Assembly (NCBI GenBank): GCA_002270565.1
Contig: NQMI01000003.1
Coordinates: forward strand, 66,691-130,690
Direction: 5' to 3'
Source: Stenocarpella maydis
Taxonomy: Eukaryota; Ascomycota; Sordariomycetes; Diaporthales; Diaporthaceae
Length of the DNA stretch: 64,000 nucleotides
Shown here piece after piece: positions 24,254 to 36,258 of the stretch (position 1 is its first letter; the number at the start of each line of letters is the position of its first letter). The position numbers were made by a program, and so were the translations under genes. Below the pieces are notes generated by a model, which was not told where the DNA came from, searched no databases, and saw nothing but the letters and a program-made list of their open reading frames with translations.

Positions 24254-25697
24254 TCAAACGAAGACAATCAGGCCCAGGCACACAGCCGACACCATGGACA
24301 GGACCAGGCCGGGAGCGGCAGGGCCCATGGCGCCGTTCTGGGAGGAGCTGCCGCTGCCGCTTGAGCCGCTGCCGCTTGAGCCGTTGTTGGTGGAGGCGAC
24401 GACAACACCGTCCATGGTGATGTTGGACTCGGAGTACGAGTCGCCGCCGTAGTGCGAGGTGACAACGTCGGCGGACAGGCCAGGGCCAGTGCCGGCGCCG
24501 TCCCTCATGAAGCTCTGGATGGCGGAGGGGGGCGCGGGGATCAGCTCGTTGGCGACCTCCCAGTTCTCGGAGGCGGCGGGGCAGGCGGCGGGGGTGGTGT
24601 CGGAGTCGAACTCGCCGCCGCCCGAGGGGTTGGGGGTGTTCTTGAAGGCCTGGGCCAGCTCCTCGAAGTCCTGGTTGGGGGTGATCTTGCCGTCCTTGAT
24701 CTCGACGATGCCGTATCCGTTGGGCTCGACCGAGTACTCGTAGGCGATACCGCCGGAGAAGACGCTGGTCATGTTGGTGGAGTACAGGGCGGCAACCTCG
24801 CCCCAGGCACGCTCGTCCTCGATGCAGCCGTACTCGGACAGGAACAGGGGGATGCCGTAGCCGGTGTACTTGTCGACCTTGGCCTTCCAGCCGGACTTGA
24901 CAAAGTCGGAGGGGTCGCACCACGAGTAGTCGTTGAAGGCGAAGAAGTCGGCACGCGAGCTGTTGTCGCCGCAGTCGAAGTACTCGAGCTGCTCGACAAT
25001 GTTCTCGGAGACGTCGGCGGACGAGTAGCCGGTGGGGATGGGGCGGTAGCCGCGGGCGTTGATGTAGTTCTTGATGTCGCGGGTGACGGCGCGGATATAA
25101 GGGGCGGTGCCGGTGGTCCTCTTGTCGTTGATGACCTCGTTGCCGCTGAAGAAGAGCAGGGTGTTGGGGTACTTGGCGAAGGCGTCAACCGTGGCGAAGA
25201 CGGACTGCAGGTACTTCTCGTTGTACGACAGGAAGGGGTCGGCACGGTTGAGGGAGAACTTGGGCGTGTTGACGTCCAGGGCGAGGTAGATGCCGGCGTC
25301 GGCGAGGAGGCGCATGCCCTCGTCGTGGTCCTGCGAGTTGTCGACGGTGTACACACGGATGGTGTTGATGCCGAGCGACCTGAAGTTGGCGACATCCCTC
25401 GTCAGGCTCGGGATGTCGACCAAGGGGTCCTTTGCGTCAGCGGCCCCGCCAGGCTGGTAGGCCACGCCGCGGATGTAGAAACGCTCATCACCGGCCCAGA
25501 ATGCTGCGCGAGGTGTCAGTCATGCTGGCTGGTGCCGTGCTCGGCCTCCATGGTGTCTGTGAGCCTATCTTACCGTTGCCCCGGACGGTGATCTCGGGGG
25601 TGGTGGTGCTGCTGCCGGACTGCCTGGGCTGGAGAGGGCCGGTGCGGGTCGCAACAGCAGCGCCCACGAGGAGCAGGATGGACGATACGGGCCTCAT
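24254..25697 (-). CDS. GPI-anchored 1,3-beta-glucanosyltransferase (GH72)
   Basis: Exons are 25697-25574 and 25503-24254, giving 457 residues. Gel/Gas/Phr enzymes cut beta-1,3-glucan and transfer the new end to another chain, which lengthens wall glucan at the cell surface. Residues 1-17 are a signal peptide. FYIRGVAYQPGG opens the catalytic domain. The acid/base Glu is in SGNEV (about residue 164) and the nucleophile in LSEYG (about residue 265), spaced as in Gel1. The C terminus has a Ser/Gly-rich linker, a short SSSQNGAMG stretch suited to GPI attachment, and a hydrophobic tail. There is no C-terminal Cys-rich X8/CBM43 module, so it is of the Gel1-like short type. The 70-bp intron splits the codon after VRGN and keeps frame. 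A GC-rich intergenic region of nearly 2 kb lies upstream. Confidence 0.95.
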
Positions 25698-27679
25698 GTT
25701 GGCGGGTTGGAAATCAAGCAACTACCCAGTCGGGAACGAGTGACGATGAAGAGTGTTGGAAAGGCTCTCTTGCTCTCTGCGCGACCGCCGGCGGAACAAG
25801 GTGGGATGCTGGCTTTGAAGGTTGTATACGACGGGACAGGCGGGACGGCGTCGCCAAAGGGAATCCCAACGGCAAGCGCTGATATACGCTCTCGCGCCAT
25901 GGGACTCGGGGGGTGCGCCACGCCCTCTGGTAAAATTAGAAAGCTGCCGCCGGTCTGCTGGCCAAGAGGCTGTCGACTGGGAGTGGGCTTGGCCCAGCAG
26001 GATTCGGCGCCGGAAGGGACGATCAGGGTGCCAAGGGCCCGCTGCCCAGCCAGGTCCCAAGCAGCCAAGGCTCTTGGTCCATCAAACCGCCCCGGCCTGC
26101 CAGCGAACCACAGCCCGCCTGCACCCGGCTGCCTCGTGTTGTGATTGCGCGCCCCCCCCCCCAAGGCCTGGGCCAAGGACAGACAGCCTGGCCAGGGCCA
26201 CCAAGCCCCAGCAGAGTCGATGCTTATACGCAGGATACACAGGAAGGCACCAGGGGGCTGCAGCGGCGTCACGGCTTGATGGGCTGGCCAGACAGGAGGC
26301 GTGTGGCCTCTCTGCCCGTTGCGTCTGCCCAGCGTCTCCTCAAAACCGGCCCCTATTCATCTTGCCGGGCGGGACCAGCTACCTAGCCGTCACAGAGCCA
26401 GTCTTGGCCCCGAGGCTTGTCAAATTGATGTTGCAGTTCCACTCAGTGCAGGTCTCGGCGTGACCGCATACTACGATCTGGATCTATGTAGCTGCCACTC
26501 GCTGTTACAACCTCTACGAGGGGGGTGCCCGCTCTTGTGGACATGAGTCTTGTCTGCTTGAACTATGTAGACACTAGACGCATAGCCAGTTGCCCCACCA
26601 AGACCTGCTCGGGCACGTTTCCGGCGCAAGGCTGAGCTGCCGGGGTTTAACTATTACTCTACACTAATTTCAGTGTCCCGAGATGGCTTGGGTGCAATAA
26701 TGGTATTCTGACCGGCAATCCGACTAAATAGTACTGTGGCCCGAGTTGCAGCGTACGACTAAGGTATCACCCTGGCCCCTGGTTCAAGCACATCCCTGGG
26801 ACTTTTGGACTCGGATAGACGCACGTGCAGGCTGCCATCTGATAGTTTGCAGGCAGCTTCATGTCACAGGTGAGGAGCCTGAGGCCTCTGCGTGTCAACT
26901 AGTATTGCGCCAAGCCCTAGCCAACAAAGTTCAAGTTCTGCGCTGTTTCTGGCGGTTTCTGCCACACCCCCCCCCCCCCGCCAAGATAGTTCTTTGTCCC
27001 AGATTGCTGCTAGAACACTTAATTTGGAAACTAAGCCAAGTTATTAGATCGATCAATGCTCTTTTTGTATACTGGGGCCTTGTTGCAAGTAAAGCTCAGC
27101 CCTAGGCTTTTATACCTTTTAGCGACTATAAGGACTCTACAACTTCACCCACCACCTACTTTTTCACCTTTAGCTCTGAGTAGTTACACCCATTACATAT
27201 TATTATAGCAGAAGCATTTTAGCTATACTACTCTTAATAACTACTATAATTTCCACAGTTCGAGGCTTCAATAAATCAGAGTCACCTGGGTCTTATGGGC
27301 TATGCTTCTGTATAGCACTCCTAATTATCCTATACCCTAGGGTACAAAGTCACAGTGCTCTTATAGTCGCCAAAGAGATGTGGGGAATGAAATGCAACGT
27401 CTATGTACAGGACTTCCTACACCATACGGCACCACGCTTGCAAGGATCCATCCAAACACACGACTCACAATTGGCGCGGAGTCCAAAGCAATAGGCAGCT
27501 GCTGGGTAACGGCCACAGCCACCATGTCTATAGTTCCCGGGTCGACGATGCAAACACCGCTAGGATAACGTGAAAATGAACCTCGCAGAAATACGACAGG
27601 CGCTGTGCATGGAGTTGAGTGCAGATAAATCCCAAGGCGCTGATTTTACGAGACTATACGTCAGGGGTGTTACCCTCGC
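25698..27679. other. Long upstream region of the GH72 gene
   Basis: The first 800 bases are GC-rich with C-runs, then composition turns AT-rich at about 27110-27340. A C13 run lies near 26970. Open frames on the plus strand at 25822-26463 lack protein character. It probably holds regulatory DNA for the GH72 gene and the 3' flank of the receptor gene. Confidence 0.45.
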
Positions 27680-29169
27680 TCAAACGATGGCCGCCTCTGC
27701 CCGGCCGTAGACCCCGAAACGCCGTCCATCTTTGTCGACTCCGGGGCGCGGGTCTGCGTTGTCGCCGAGCTCGACCTCGACCTCGCTCTGGGCCTGCGTC
27801 CCCGCCTTCGTGGTGAGCAGCAACCAGTTGGCGCTTTTCTTTCGGGAGAGCCCGTTGCGGTTCAGTCGCGACGACGCCTCGGACGCGTACCCGGAACGCT
27901 TGGCCGCACCCGAGCCGGCCAGGCCGGACCGCCGGCGGGTGAGCATGGTGCGGATGCCAGGGAGGCTGGTGACGATCATGGAGACGCCGCACTCGAGGCC
28001 GGACCAGATGAGGGCCCCGACGTAGTCACGCGAGGGGTTGTACGTGTTTGCAAACTTGGCGATGAACCCGAGGCGGATGCAGCTGGTGAGCAAGATGAAG
28101 AAGCCGAGGCTGAACATGATGCTGATGTCGACGCGCTGCCGCAGGCCCGTGTTGAGGCCCCAGAGCAGTGGGAGCGGCATGAGGAGGATGGCGAGGTCCT
28201 GCGTGATGCCAAAGGCGGCCGCCGTGTACGCGAGGCCGTACACGTCGAGGCACCAGTGTGGGCCGAAGGTGCCCAGCCAGCCCTCCCACACGAACGACGT
28301 CGGGATGCACTGGAATATCTGTAGGAAGATGAAGACGGTCCCGCTCAGCCCCACCCAGGCCATCACGCCGTAGCAGGCCAGCCGGAACTTCCTCTGGGGG
28401 AAGATGCGCAGGTAGAAAAAAAGTATGGACATCTTGGTCAGGATGAGCACGGCAAGGTAGAACGACTCGCCGATGTAGAACAGCTTCAGGGCGTACGAGA
28501 AGACGTCCGGGTCCAGCAGCCAGACATCCACGCCGAACCCAAGCTGGCCGCCTGTGAGCATGGGGTCAGCGCCTTGATTACTCTTCGCACGGTAGCAGGG
28601 CTTTTTCTGGTGAGAGGCTGGCAGGGCATTGGCGACGTACTTGTGTGACCCACGACCTCGAAGACGATGAATATGGGCAGACACGCAACCATGATCCAGT
28701 CGTCAGTCTCATAGCCCGCCGTGTATCTCCATCGGCTGTACAGCCGCAGGAGCACCGCCACGAGACCCAACAGTTCGATCGCGAGGGGCGCCATCAACTC
28801 TGCCTTCTTGGAATTTATGGGCGTGTTACACGCCTCTGCTTGGACCCGGCCGACGACGAGGATATCGGCCACGCCGCAGGCTTTTGTGAGGCAGCCTTGG
28901 GTGACATGTTGAAGCGGCTTGTCGTTACATATGCACGTGGCATTGCTGAAAGTCTTACACGCCGATGCGGCTATGTTTGAAAGGATACATTGTTGCTATT
29001 GTATGACCCGTCAGCAGTGACGCCTCTTGCGGCTATCGTGCAGGGGCGGACTCACCGCGCACACCGGAACCTGGGCAAATGCAGCGAGGAATGCAGTCTC
29101 GTTCGTCTGTGCTCGGCACGTCCCGAACAATGCGGCGAGGGACCCGCCCAGTATCAGTCTGAACCTCAT
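27680..29169 (-). CDS. CFEM-domain seven-span receptor, Pth11-like
   Basis: Exons are 29169-29056, 28995-28641 and 28551-27680, giving 446 residues. The protein has a signal peptide (residues 1 to about 20), then an extracellular CFEM domain with eight cysteines at about residues 37-90 (PVCAQQC, SACKTF, TCICND, GCL, ACG, EACN). Seven hydrophobic spans of the fungal rhodopsin/SAT4-like type follow; YLAVLILTKMSILFFYLRIFP (spans in two parts) is the conserved third span. A cytosolic, basic and Ser-rich tail ends the protein. The exon 2 acceptor at 28996 is decisive: it alone gives the second and third CFEM cysteines in frame. Pth11 in Magnaporthe senses surfaces and guides appressorium formation; members of this family are numerous, so the ligand here is unknown. 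Confidence 0.88.
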
Positions 29170-29921
29170 GATCCGATGCTGCCATCCGGCACGAGGGCAC
29201 AGCGGACAAGTCGCAAGGGCAGGTTGATACGAACGTGTCGAGTCACAGATTCGAGACCGCCGGGGGAGAGAAAGGGCGCCCTGGCGATGCTGCGCGATGA
29301 AGAGCCGAGACCCAGGCGAGAGCCAGAGCACAGCATGAAGAGTGCGCGCCATCTCGCGTGTTTAAATGATCGGCTCTCCTCCTCTTCCTTCGGAGACCTG
29401 GCACCCTGCATGAGCACCCTGCATGACGGACCTGCAGCTGCGGGTTCCTACCAAGCATACCACTGCAGAAGTGCCACCCACCTTGGCTAAGACGCTCGGA
29501 GCAGACGAGCAGACCCACTCAAACTGCGTTCGTATTGATACGCATCGTCGAGCTAGAGGTCTAGCTACAGATCGTGTTCAGATGCTCAAAGCTGGATTTA
29601 GGCTTTTGGAGTTTGAAGTTTGGGAGCCACGTGCGCGTCAAGCATCCATGCAGTATAGCTCTGCCCACGGACCGCCGCCAACACGTCGGAGCGAGGGACG
29701 GCGTCACTTTTGGGCCCTTTCTACGGAGCGCGGCCGGTTCCCTGGAATGCTCTAAGTTGTTCTGCAATCTCTTTTTCCCACTGTTCTGGCGATGTTGCAT
29801 GTTCCTCTACTTCTTACTTTAGGCTGGCCGCGGCTGAGCAGCCGTGATGGTCTTGCTCATTGTCGGTTGAGAGTGCAGGTTTGCGGTAGCGAACAGGAGG
29901 AAAAGTAAAGGGTATAATTGC
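29170..29921. other. Intergenic region
   Basis: This is the promoter side of the receptor gene and the 3' flank of the AAA gene. A short direct duplication GAGCACCCTGCATGA-like occurs at about 29398-29425. No gene is supported. Confidence 0.45.
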
Positions 29922-32226
29922 CTACACGTAGAAATGTGTGCTCTTGGCATGCTTCTTGGCCGACCCGGGCGCCGTGTAATCTATGTCCCCAAAGCTCTCC
30001 AAATCCTTCTCGAACCTAGCTTGAATCTTGGTGACCTGCTGTAGCTGCTTGAAGTCAAGCGCGACCTTGTCGAACGCCGCCAGGCTCTCGGCTGCCTTGA
30101 TGACATTCTTGATTTGCCGGCCGTTCAATTCGTGTTCCGCCAGTGTCTCGAATTCTTTGCCTGAAATGTTGACTCCACCGGGGATCTTCCTGCAGAAGTT
30201 CTGCCATATCTTGAGGCGTGATGTGACGTCCAAGTCTGTGTATCTAATTGGAATGTGGATGCGGCTCTTGAATGCGTCGTCGAATGTCGAGACGCGATTT
30301 GTTGTGAGGAACAGGATGCCGGCGTAGTATTCCAGCACTCGCAAGAAGACGCTTACCATTGCGTTCCTGTGCAGGTCGTGCAGAGCCCGTTGCTCAAGAA
30401 ATACGTCGGCCTCGTCGATCAGCAAGACTGCTCTCCATGTGGAGGTCATGTCCATGATCTGTGTGAGTTGGACATCGAGCTGCTCGCTCGTGACGCCCAG
30501 GTCTCCGGATGAGACCATGAACAGCGGGCGCTGGACGTACTCCGCAACGCACTCTGCCGTCAGCGTCTTGCCCACGCCGGGAGGGCCGTGAAGCACACAG
30601 ACAAGACCCTTGCCCTTGCCCTTGACAATGTCATCGAAACCATCTTGGTTCTTTCCATCCGGAGACTCACGCCTCTGGGAATGCGTCGACACTAAAGCCT
30701 GCACAGTCTTCTTGGTGGAAGGGTCAAGGACCAGATCCTCAAAGCAGCTGGCGTTCCACTCGATCTCGGTCAGATTGTCGACAGAGAGCTCGAGGAACTT
30801 CTTGGCATTCAGGGAGTAGCCCCTGCACATGGAATTTGCAAGCAGGCAGTCCTCGTCTGTCAACTTGCCCTCCTCGTGGTCGTTCCCGAAACCCACAACC
30901 CAGATTGAGTCGTTTGCATCCAGTCTATGGTAAGTCTTGACGTCGATCATTCTAATTGCTTATCGTTAGCAATTGGCTGGGTTGGAAGCGGTGAGAATAG
31001 GGGAGGGGGGGGGGAAACCTACACCCGACCTGTCGCGTCGAATTTGATATACTTCTGCGGGCATTGCGGGTCCCTCTTGAGACCCAGACCGGTGTATTGG
31101 AGGAAGTGCTGGCCGACGGAGAATTCCTCAAACTTCCTGCCGCGCGCGACCATGGTCTTTCTTATCTCGTCGGCATCATCCAGCAAGTCCAGAGGCCTTA
31201 CCTCCTGCTCCCTGATCTCCCTGATGCCGCCGTACTTTGGTATGTGCAGATCGAGCCTCCTCACGCCAAGCTTGTCTCCGTCGTAATCGACAAAGTTGCT
31301 CCTGAGGTTAAAGCCAGGGTTCTCCTCATCGTCGTCGTCGTACCAGTAGTCGTGCACGCGGAAGGCACGGTGCTGCTTATGGACCTGTGCATAGACGATG
31401 GTGCCGGGCATGAAGACGGTCCAGAGCTTGTCGTAGGCGATGGCCTTGAGGTCGCTGGACATGCACTTCTCATATGCGGCTATCTCCAGCTCAAAGGTGG
31501 TCTTGATCCAGCCGAGGAGCAACGTGAGCTGCTCGAGGGACTGGGTGTCCCCGGTCTCGCTGAAGCGCGCGATACCAACCTCCTCGAGCTGTTTCCTGTA
31601 GTGGAACAGGGAGTGGTAAGGCGCCTGAATTTGCACGTCGTCAACCTGGATAGGATCGGCAGGGTAGTTGCCAATGACATCTTTGAGTAGTTGGCGCCTT
31701 GGAAGTGTTAGCTAGAAGTTTGCGATGGGCAATGTGGCGGCATGTCTCAGAACAGAACAGGGTGGGCTTACAACGGCTGAGGGTTCACATAAAGATATGT
31801 TGAATCCAGATCTCCGTCTGAGTCGTAGCGCCGGACGACGCAGAAGGCGAAGAGCTGCCACCAGTCCTTCTTCTCTCCCTTTTCGATGTCCTCCTTCTTC
31901 CTCTCGACAAAATAGGGCTGGTCCTCGTCGTCAAACTTCCTGTCGAGGTGCTTGAACTCTGTTTTCATGGTCTGGTCCTCTGGCTTCTCATCCTTGTCCT
32001 TGTCCTCCTTGTCCTTCCGGTCCTTGTCGACCTCATCGCTTGAATGCAGGCTGAGCTGGGACTGGTTGGGGAGGCAGAAGATGGAGCGCAGTTTCGAGGT
32101 TGCACGCCTGGAGAATGATTTGTCAGGGTGGCTGCTGACTGCGGCGTCAGCGGCAACAACGGCCGGGGCCTTCTTGTCGTCGGCCATGTCGCTTGACTGA
32201 GAAGAGGTGCTGCTTGACGAGGGCAT
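29922..32226 (-). CDS. AAA+ ATPase, fungal DUF-type N domain
   Basis: Exons are 32226-31772, 31697-31023 and 30951-29922, giving 719 residues. The N-terminal 150 residues are Ser-rich and then Lys/Asp/Glu-rich. A middle domain (about 150-430) includes WTVFMPGTIVYA, YIKFDATGRVMIDVKTYHR and CRGYSLNAKKF, typical of a large fungal family of AAA proteins. The ATPase domain has Walker A GPPGVGKT (about 499-506), Walker B LLIDEADV (about 553-560) and a sensor-like LTTNRV. The lid contains ELNGRQIKNVIKAA. Intron 2 has the donor GTAGGT and splits a Val codon, joining GRV to MIDVKTYH in frame. The family's cellular role is not well established; it is probably a remodelling ATPase. It is head to head with another AAA gene. 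Confidence 0.9.
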
Positions 32227-33454
32227 GAGGTGATCTTGAGAGACTGTTCCAGTCGACGGGAGCTTGCAACGGCTGTGGCTGCTGTGGTGGCTTTGTTGGT
32301 CACCGTGACCGGGTCTGGGCAGGCAGGCAATTAATTAGTGCTGCTTGAATGGCTTTGAGGAGACGAGACGATTGTGCTTCAGAGTCAGTCCTACATTCGC
32401 AATGGAAGGTGCAAGTAAGAAAGGGGGGAGGAGAAAAAAGGCAGCAGGGTGGTGGTGTATTATTACATTTATACAGAGAGATATATAGAGATATATATGT
32501 CAAGCTGGTTGCGTCGCAAGCAAGCTTGCCTGCATGAGCTGTGGTGGGTTGGGTTGGCCTGGCCTGCTGGCGCCGAGTTGAGTCAACCGGCAGCGTGTGC
32601 GCGCTTGCTAGAGGCATTGGCCGAGGTCTCCCGCCCTGTTTCTGAGGCCAGGATGGCCATAATGAGGCCAGGCAGCACAGGGTGCCTTGGCCATGGAGAG
32701 AGCACGGCATTGCATACACGCATGCATTTGGCCTCAAGCCGTGGTGGTGTCAGCCGCAAAGCGGTCAAAGACCCCCCACGTCCCCACGTTAGTTAGGTAC
32801 GAGTAGGTAGTAGTGCCGTTTCATTGGCGGGTGCTGCCTGAAGGGCCTCTGTCATACCAGGTAGACACTGCAGGCAGTCCTAATCCTTCGGTGGCCGATC
32901 CCCTGCCACCGTGCGCCAACGCTACTGCGCCACCGTCAGTTCAGACCGTCCGGCCGTCTAGTTCATCCACACGCATACGGCACGGCAGAGGTGCCTGTCT
33001 GCCTCGTCCTCGACACGGGCCAAGGTGCTTATATTCCGGGGTGAGATCCCACGTCAGCGTGCCCGTGCTGTCAGGCTGTTATGCAGATATATATGCGTAT
33101 ATACATGCAGATTATATGCAGGCAGACCGAAAGGCACACAAGTACGGGGGAAGAAAGCGGTGACGGTGGATCTATGAATCAATCAACTTCAAATGCAGAC
33201 CCATGTTGGTCCTGGTAGCATTTCACCCTTGATCCAGCTCGTACTCGAGTCTCATTCTCGATCGTGGCCTCCCAAAGGCAGGTGGTACAGTTAGGCCCGT
33301 CCATGTGTAGAAACCCAGGCAGCTACCCTAGACACACGGGCAGACCCACTCAGGGTCCACCATCGATACATACTCGCTGCCATCAACCTCACCTCCCCTC
33401 GCCTCGCCTCGCTTGACCGTCTCCAGCACTCGGCTGCATCAGAATTAATCCATC
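32227..33454. other. Shared upstream region of two AAA+ ATPase genes
   Basis: About 1.2 kb separate the two divergent start codons. It holds an AT-rich run at about 32455-32500 (ATATAGAGATATATATG) and a CT-rich leader ahead of the plus-strand gene (33385-33425). Either gene's promoter, or a shared one, must lie here. Confidence 0.55.
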
Positions 33455-34968
33455 ATGGCATCAGACAGAACCACCAGGGAGTACTTTCGGCACTCTACTG
33501 CCCCCCGCATCAGCACTATTGACGTCATCGCCGCATCCCTCAAGAAACAGTACCCCTCGCTCGAGTGCACCATCATCCACCCACGCCTCCCCGTTGACCT
33601 CACTGGCTTCGCCTACTCCGGACATGGCACGATTGCTCCCCTACCCGAACATGGCCCTGCTGACCTCAACAAGCCCGAGCCATGCGCGTCTCCTCTGCCC
33701 TCATCTGTCGCCCTGACTGGCTACGTCCCGCCCGCCCGCCGTGACGGGAGGGGCCTGGTACTCCACGAGGTCCTCTTTGACAAGTTCCTCTACAAGTGGA
33801 ATGGCCAGGAATACATCGTCTACATGGCAGACGCCAGGGAGGGCCTCGTCGGCGCCTACCCACAGGGCCAGCTCACCTTTGTCCTCTCCGTCTCCGAGCA
33901 CCTCACCCAGGGCTTGATCCATGCAGCCGGCAAGTGGACAACGGACCTGCACGAAGAGATCTGGCTCTATGACGGCGGCTACTGGCAGAAAAGCAAGGTC
34001 CTCTACGACAGTATCCGCGGTGCCTCCTGGGACAGCGTCATAATGGACCCGGACAGGAAGAAGGCCGTCATTGACGACCACATGCGCTTCTTCGAGTCGC
34101 ATGCTGACTATGAGAAACTGAAGGTGCCCTGGAAGAGGGGCCTCATTTACTACGGCCCTCCGGGCAACGGCAAGACAATCAGCATCAAGGCCATGATGAA
34201 CCAGCTCTATCATCTCAGAGACCCCATACCGACCTTGTACGTCCGCTCACTCCAATCTGTAAGTCAAGCCCACTCATGCTACCTACCCACACATGTAGGT
34301 GGTCTTAACTCACGCCCCCAGTACATGGGACCCGAATACTCTATCAAGACGATTTACGACAAGGCAAGGTCAATGTCTCCGTGTTACCTCATCTTCGAGG
34401 ACCTTGACACCATCATCACCGACTCCGTAAAGAGCTATTTCTTCAATGAAGTTGATGGCCTCAAATCAAATGACGGGATATTCATGGTGGGCAGCACAAA
34501 CCACCTCGACCGCCTTGACCCTGGTATTTCGGTGAGTCGTCTTGATGTATCCTCGGCAAGATTTACACAGCCCTGACATTTTTCCAGCAACGCCCATCTC
34601 GCTTCGATCGGAAGTATCTCTTTGACAACCCGAACAAGAAGGAGAGGACCATGTACTGCCATTTTTGGCAGGGAAAGCTCAAGGACAACAAGGATATTGA
34701 CTTCCCGGACAGGCTTTGCGCAGCCATCGCGGACATCACAAACGACTTCAGCTTTGCCTACATGCAAGAGGCATTTGTCGCTGCCCTTCTGGCCATCGCT
34801 CAGGGCAGGAGGGAGCAGGCTGAGGGCCTTGGTGACGGATGGGTTGATATTCTGGACGCCGACGATGGAGATGAGGATCTGAACGGCAATATCCTGTGGG
34901 ATGAGATCCAGAAACAAGTCGAGATCCTGCGGCATGGCATTGAAAAGGACGATGGGGCCAGCTCTTAA
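33455..34968 (+). CDS. AAA+ ATPase, BCS1-like architecture
   Basis: Exons are 33455-34258, 34322-34531 and 34588-34968, giving 464 residues. Residues 1 to about 190 form a family-specific N domain ending in WDSVIMDPDRKKAVIDD, the usual lead-in to the ATPase domain of BCS1-like fungal AAA proteins. Walker A is GPPGNGKT (234-241), Walker B LIFEDLD (291-297), then MVGSTNHLDRLDPGIS as sensor 1 and QRPSRFDRKY as the arginine-finger region. The C-terminal lid includes TNDFSFAYMQEAFVAAL. No N-terminal membrane span or mitochondrial signal is evident, so it differs from true Bcs1. All introns keep phase 0. Substrate unknown. Its neighbour across the shared promoter is also an AAA ATPase but from a different branch. 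Confidence 0.9.
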
Positions 34969-35548
34969 ACATTATAAGCGTAACACATCATCACAGCAAA
35001 GTGATGCATATTTCCCTTTACCCTAGCAATACATATGCTTCTCTCTTGTTGCTGACCAGGGTTCCTCTTTGAGGAATACTCCTTTCAGTGTTCTAAGCGA
35101 CTAACCGAGTAGGTAGGTGACTACTTAAGGGAGTTCGGAATGGGCATCCAAAAGTGGTCAGGTGGTTTCGTTCTCAACATTGAATTCCTTTACATGCCTA
35201 GGTATTCTCAAAAGAGCTGCATCTGATCCCTCAATATTGCAAGAAACGCTCAGGGGGGGCAGCCTTAGATAATATACAACGCCAACCAAAGCGGCTTTTA
35301 AATAGAATAACATATAATGAAAGTAAAGAGATAGCGTCATGGCAGCCGCACAGATAAGGCTAGTTGGGCAGTTAGGACCAGCTTCTAGCGGCGTGGATGC
35401 TAAGTTTAAGGCTAACTCGCACTCCAACAAGCAGTCGCACGGCGAAAGCATTCACACGGCCAAAAGACCCATGGCGAAAATATTCAGACAACGAAAACAA
35501 AGCTGGTTCGATGCGGTCGATCTACATGGACACCCCAAAACTCAGATA
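34969..35548. other. Intergenic region
   Basis: No gene is supported between the AAA gene and the broken MFS gene. A near-palindromic GCCTAGGT occurs around 35198. Confidence 0.45.
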
Positions 35549-36258
35549 TTAACTATCACGTACGACTATTTGACTATGCAAGTTCGCTGAACTTTTCTGC
35601 CTCCATCCCATGCCCTTCGTCTTACTTATCGTTACCGAGATAATCCCACTTAGCCCCACAAACAGACCAAATATTGTAAAATACCATACCCTCCCAACAG
35701 CACCAGTGAGTGGATCAAGGACCGCAGCCGAAGCCGCACTGAGCCCACACCTCATGACCTGACCAGAAGCGTACAACGTGCTGGAGCTGTTGGGGGATCG
35801 GGAACACGTCGACAGGCAGCGCGCCGGCCGTATGGCTGAGCAGGGTAGGCGCCGCGCAGACCAAGAACTGCATCACGAGAGGCACGGCCGGGGCTCATCA
35901 CCAACGACCGCCGTTGCAGTCTCGAGCAGCGTAAGCCCGGTGAGCAGGAAACAGGCCACAGCCACGGCGAGCAGCGCCACAAACACCCACCTGTTCGCCC
36001 CCGTGCTCTGCGCCACGGCCCCGCCAATGACAGGCCCCATGGCCGAGATGCCGTTGCAGAACGAGAGCTGAGCATTGGAATGAGAGGGAAGTAGATGGTT
36101 GCCGTGAGGGTCGACAGGACGATGATGAAGCCCAGTAGGTATGTCAGGTAGGTGCGCATCGGGTCCGAGAAGACGGAGTAGCCCTCGCTTTGCGAGGCTT
36201 AGCTAGAGACATCAGACTGTTCGATCGCCTCTTTTGCCGCGGCCTGTTCGTCAGGCAT
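35549..36258 (-). pseudogene. Decayed MFS transporter fragment
   Basis: Pieces of a major facilitator transporter can be read in order but not in one frame. After MPDEQAAAKEAIEQ a TAA stop (36199-36201) precedes GYSVFSDPMRTYLTYLLGF, a first transmembrane span of the drug-transporter type ending FPLIPML. The next readable piece, SAMGPVIGGAVAQSTGANR with the following span, is in another frame and corresponds to spans 4-5, so spans 2-3 are missing. A third piece includes QFLVCAAPTLLSHTAGAL, and a last frame gives the C-terminal spans (GLFVGLSGIISVTISKTKG). A stop, at least two frameshifts and internal deletions make it non-functional. It is unrelated in detail to the intact MFS gene at 21.3-23.2 kb. 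Confidence 0.8.

Noticed and set aside
24452..25591. 379-codon open frame opposite the GH72 gene
   Set aside because: It is Gly/Val/Asp-rich with no fold-like pattern and antisense to a complete GH72 enzyme.
25822..26463. Open frame upstream of the GH72 gene
   Set aside because: Overlapping frames on both strands are open here because of GC-rich low-complexity DNA; no domain or signal is visible.
30000..31700. Whether the minus-strand AAA gene is two separate genes
   Set aside because: The GTAGGT donor at 31022 and the acceptor at 30952 join the pieces in frame, across a block conserved in the family, so a single gene is the better reading.
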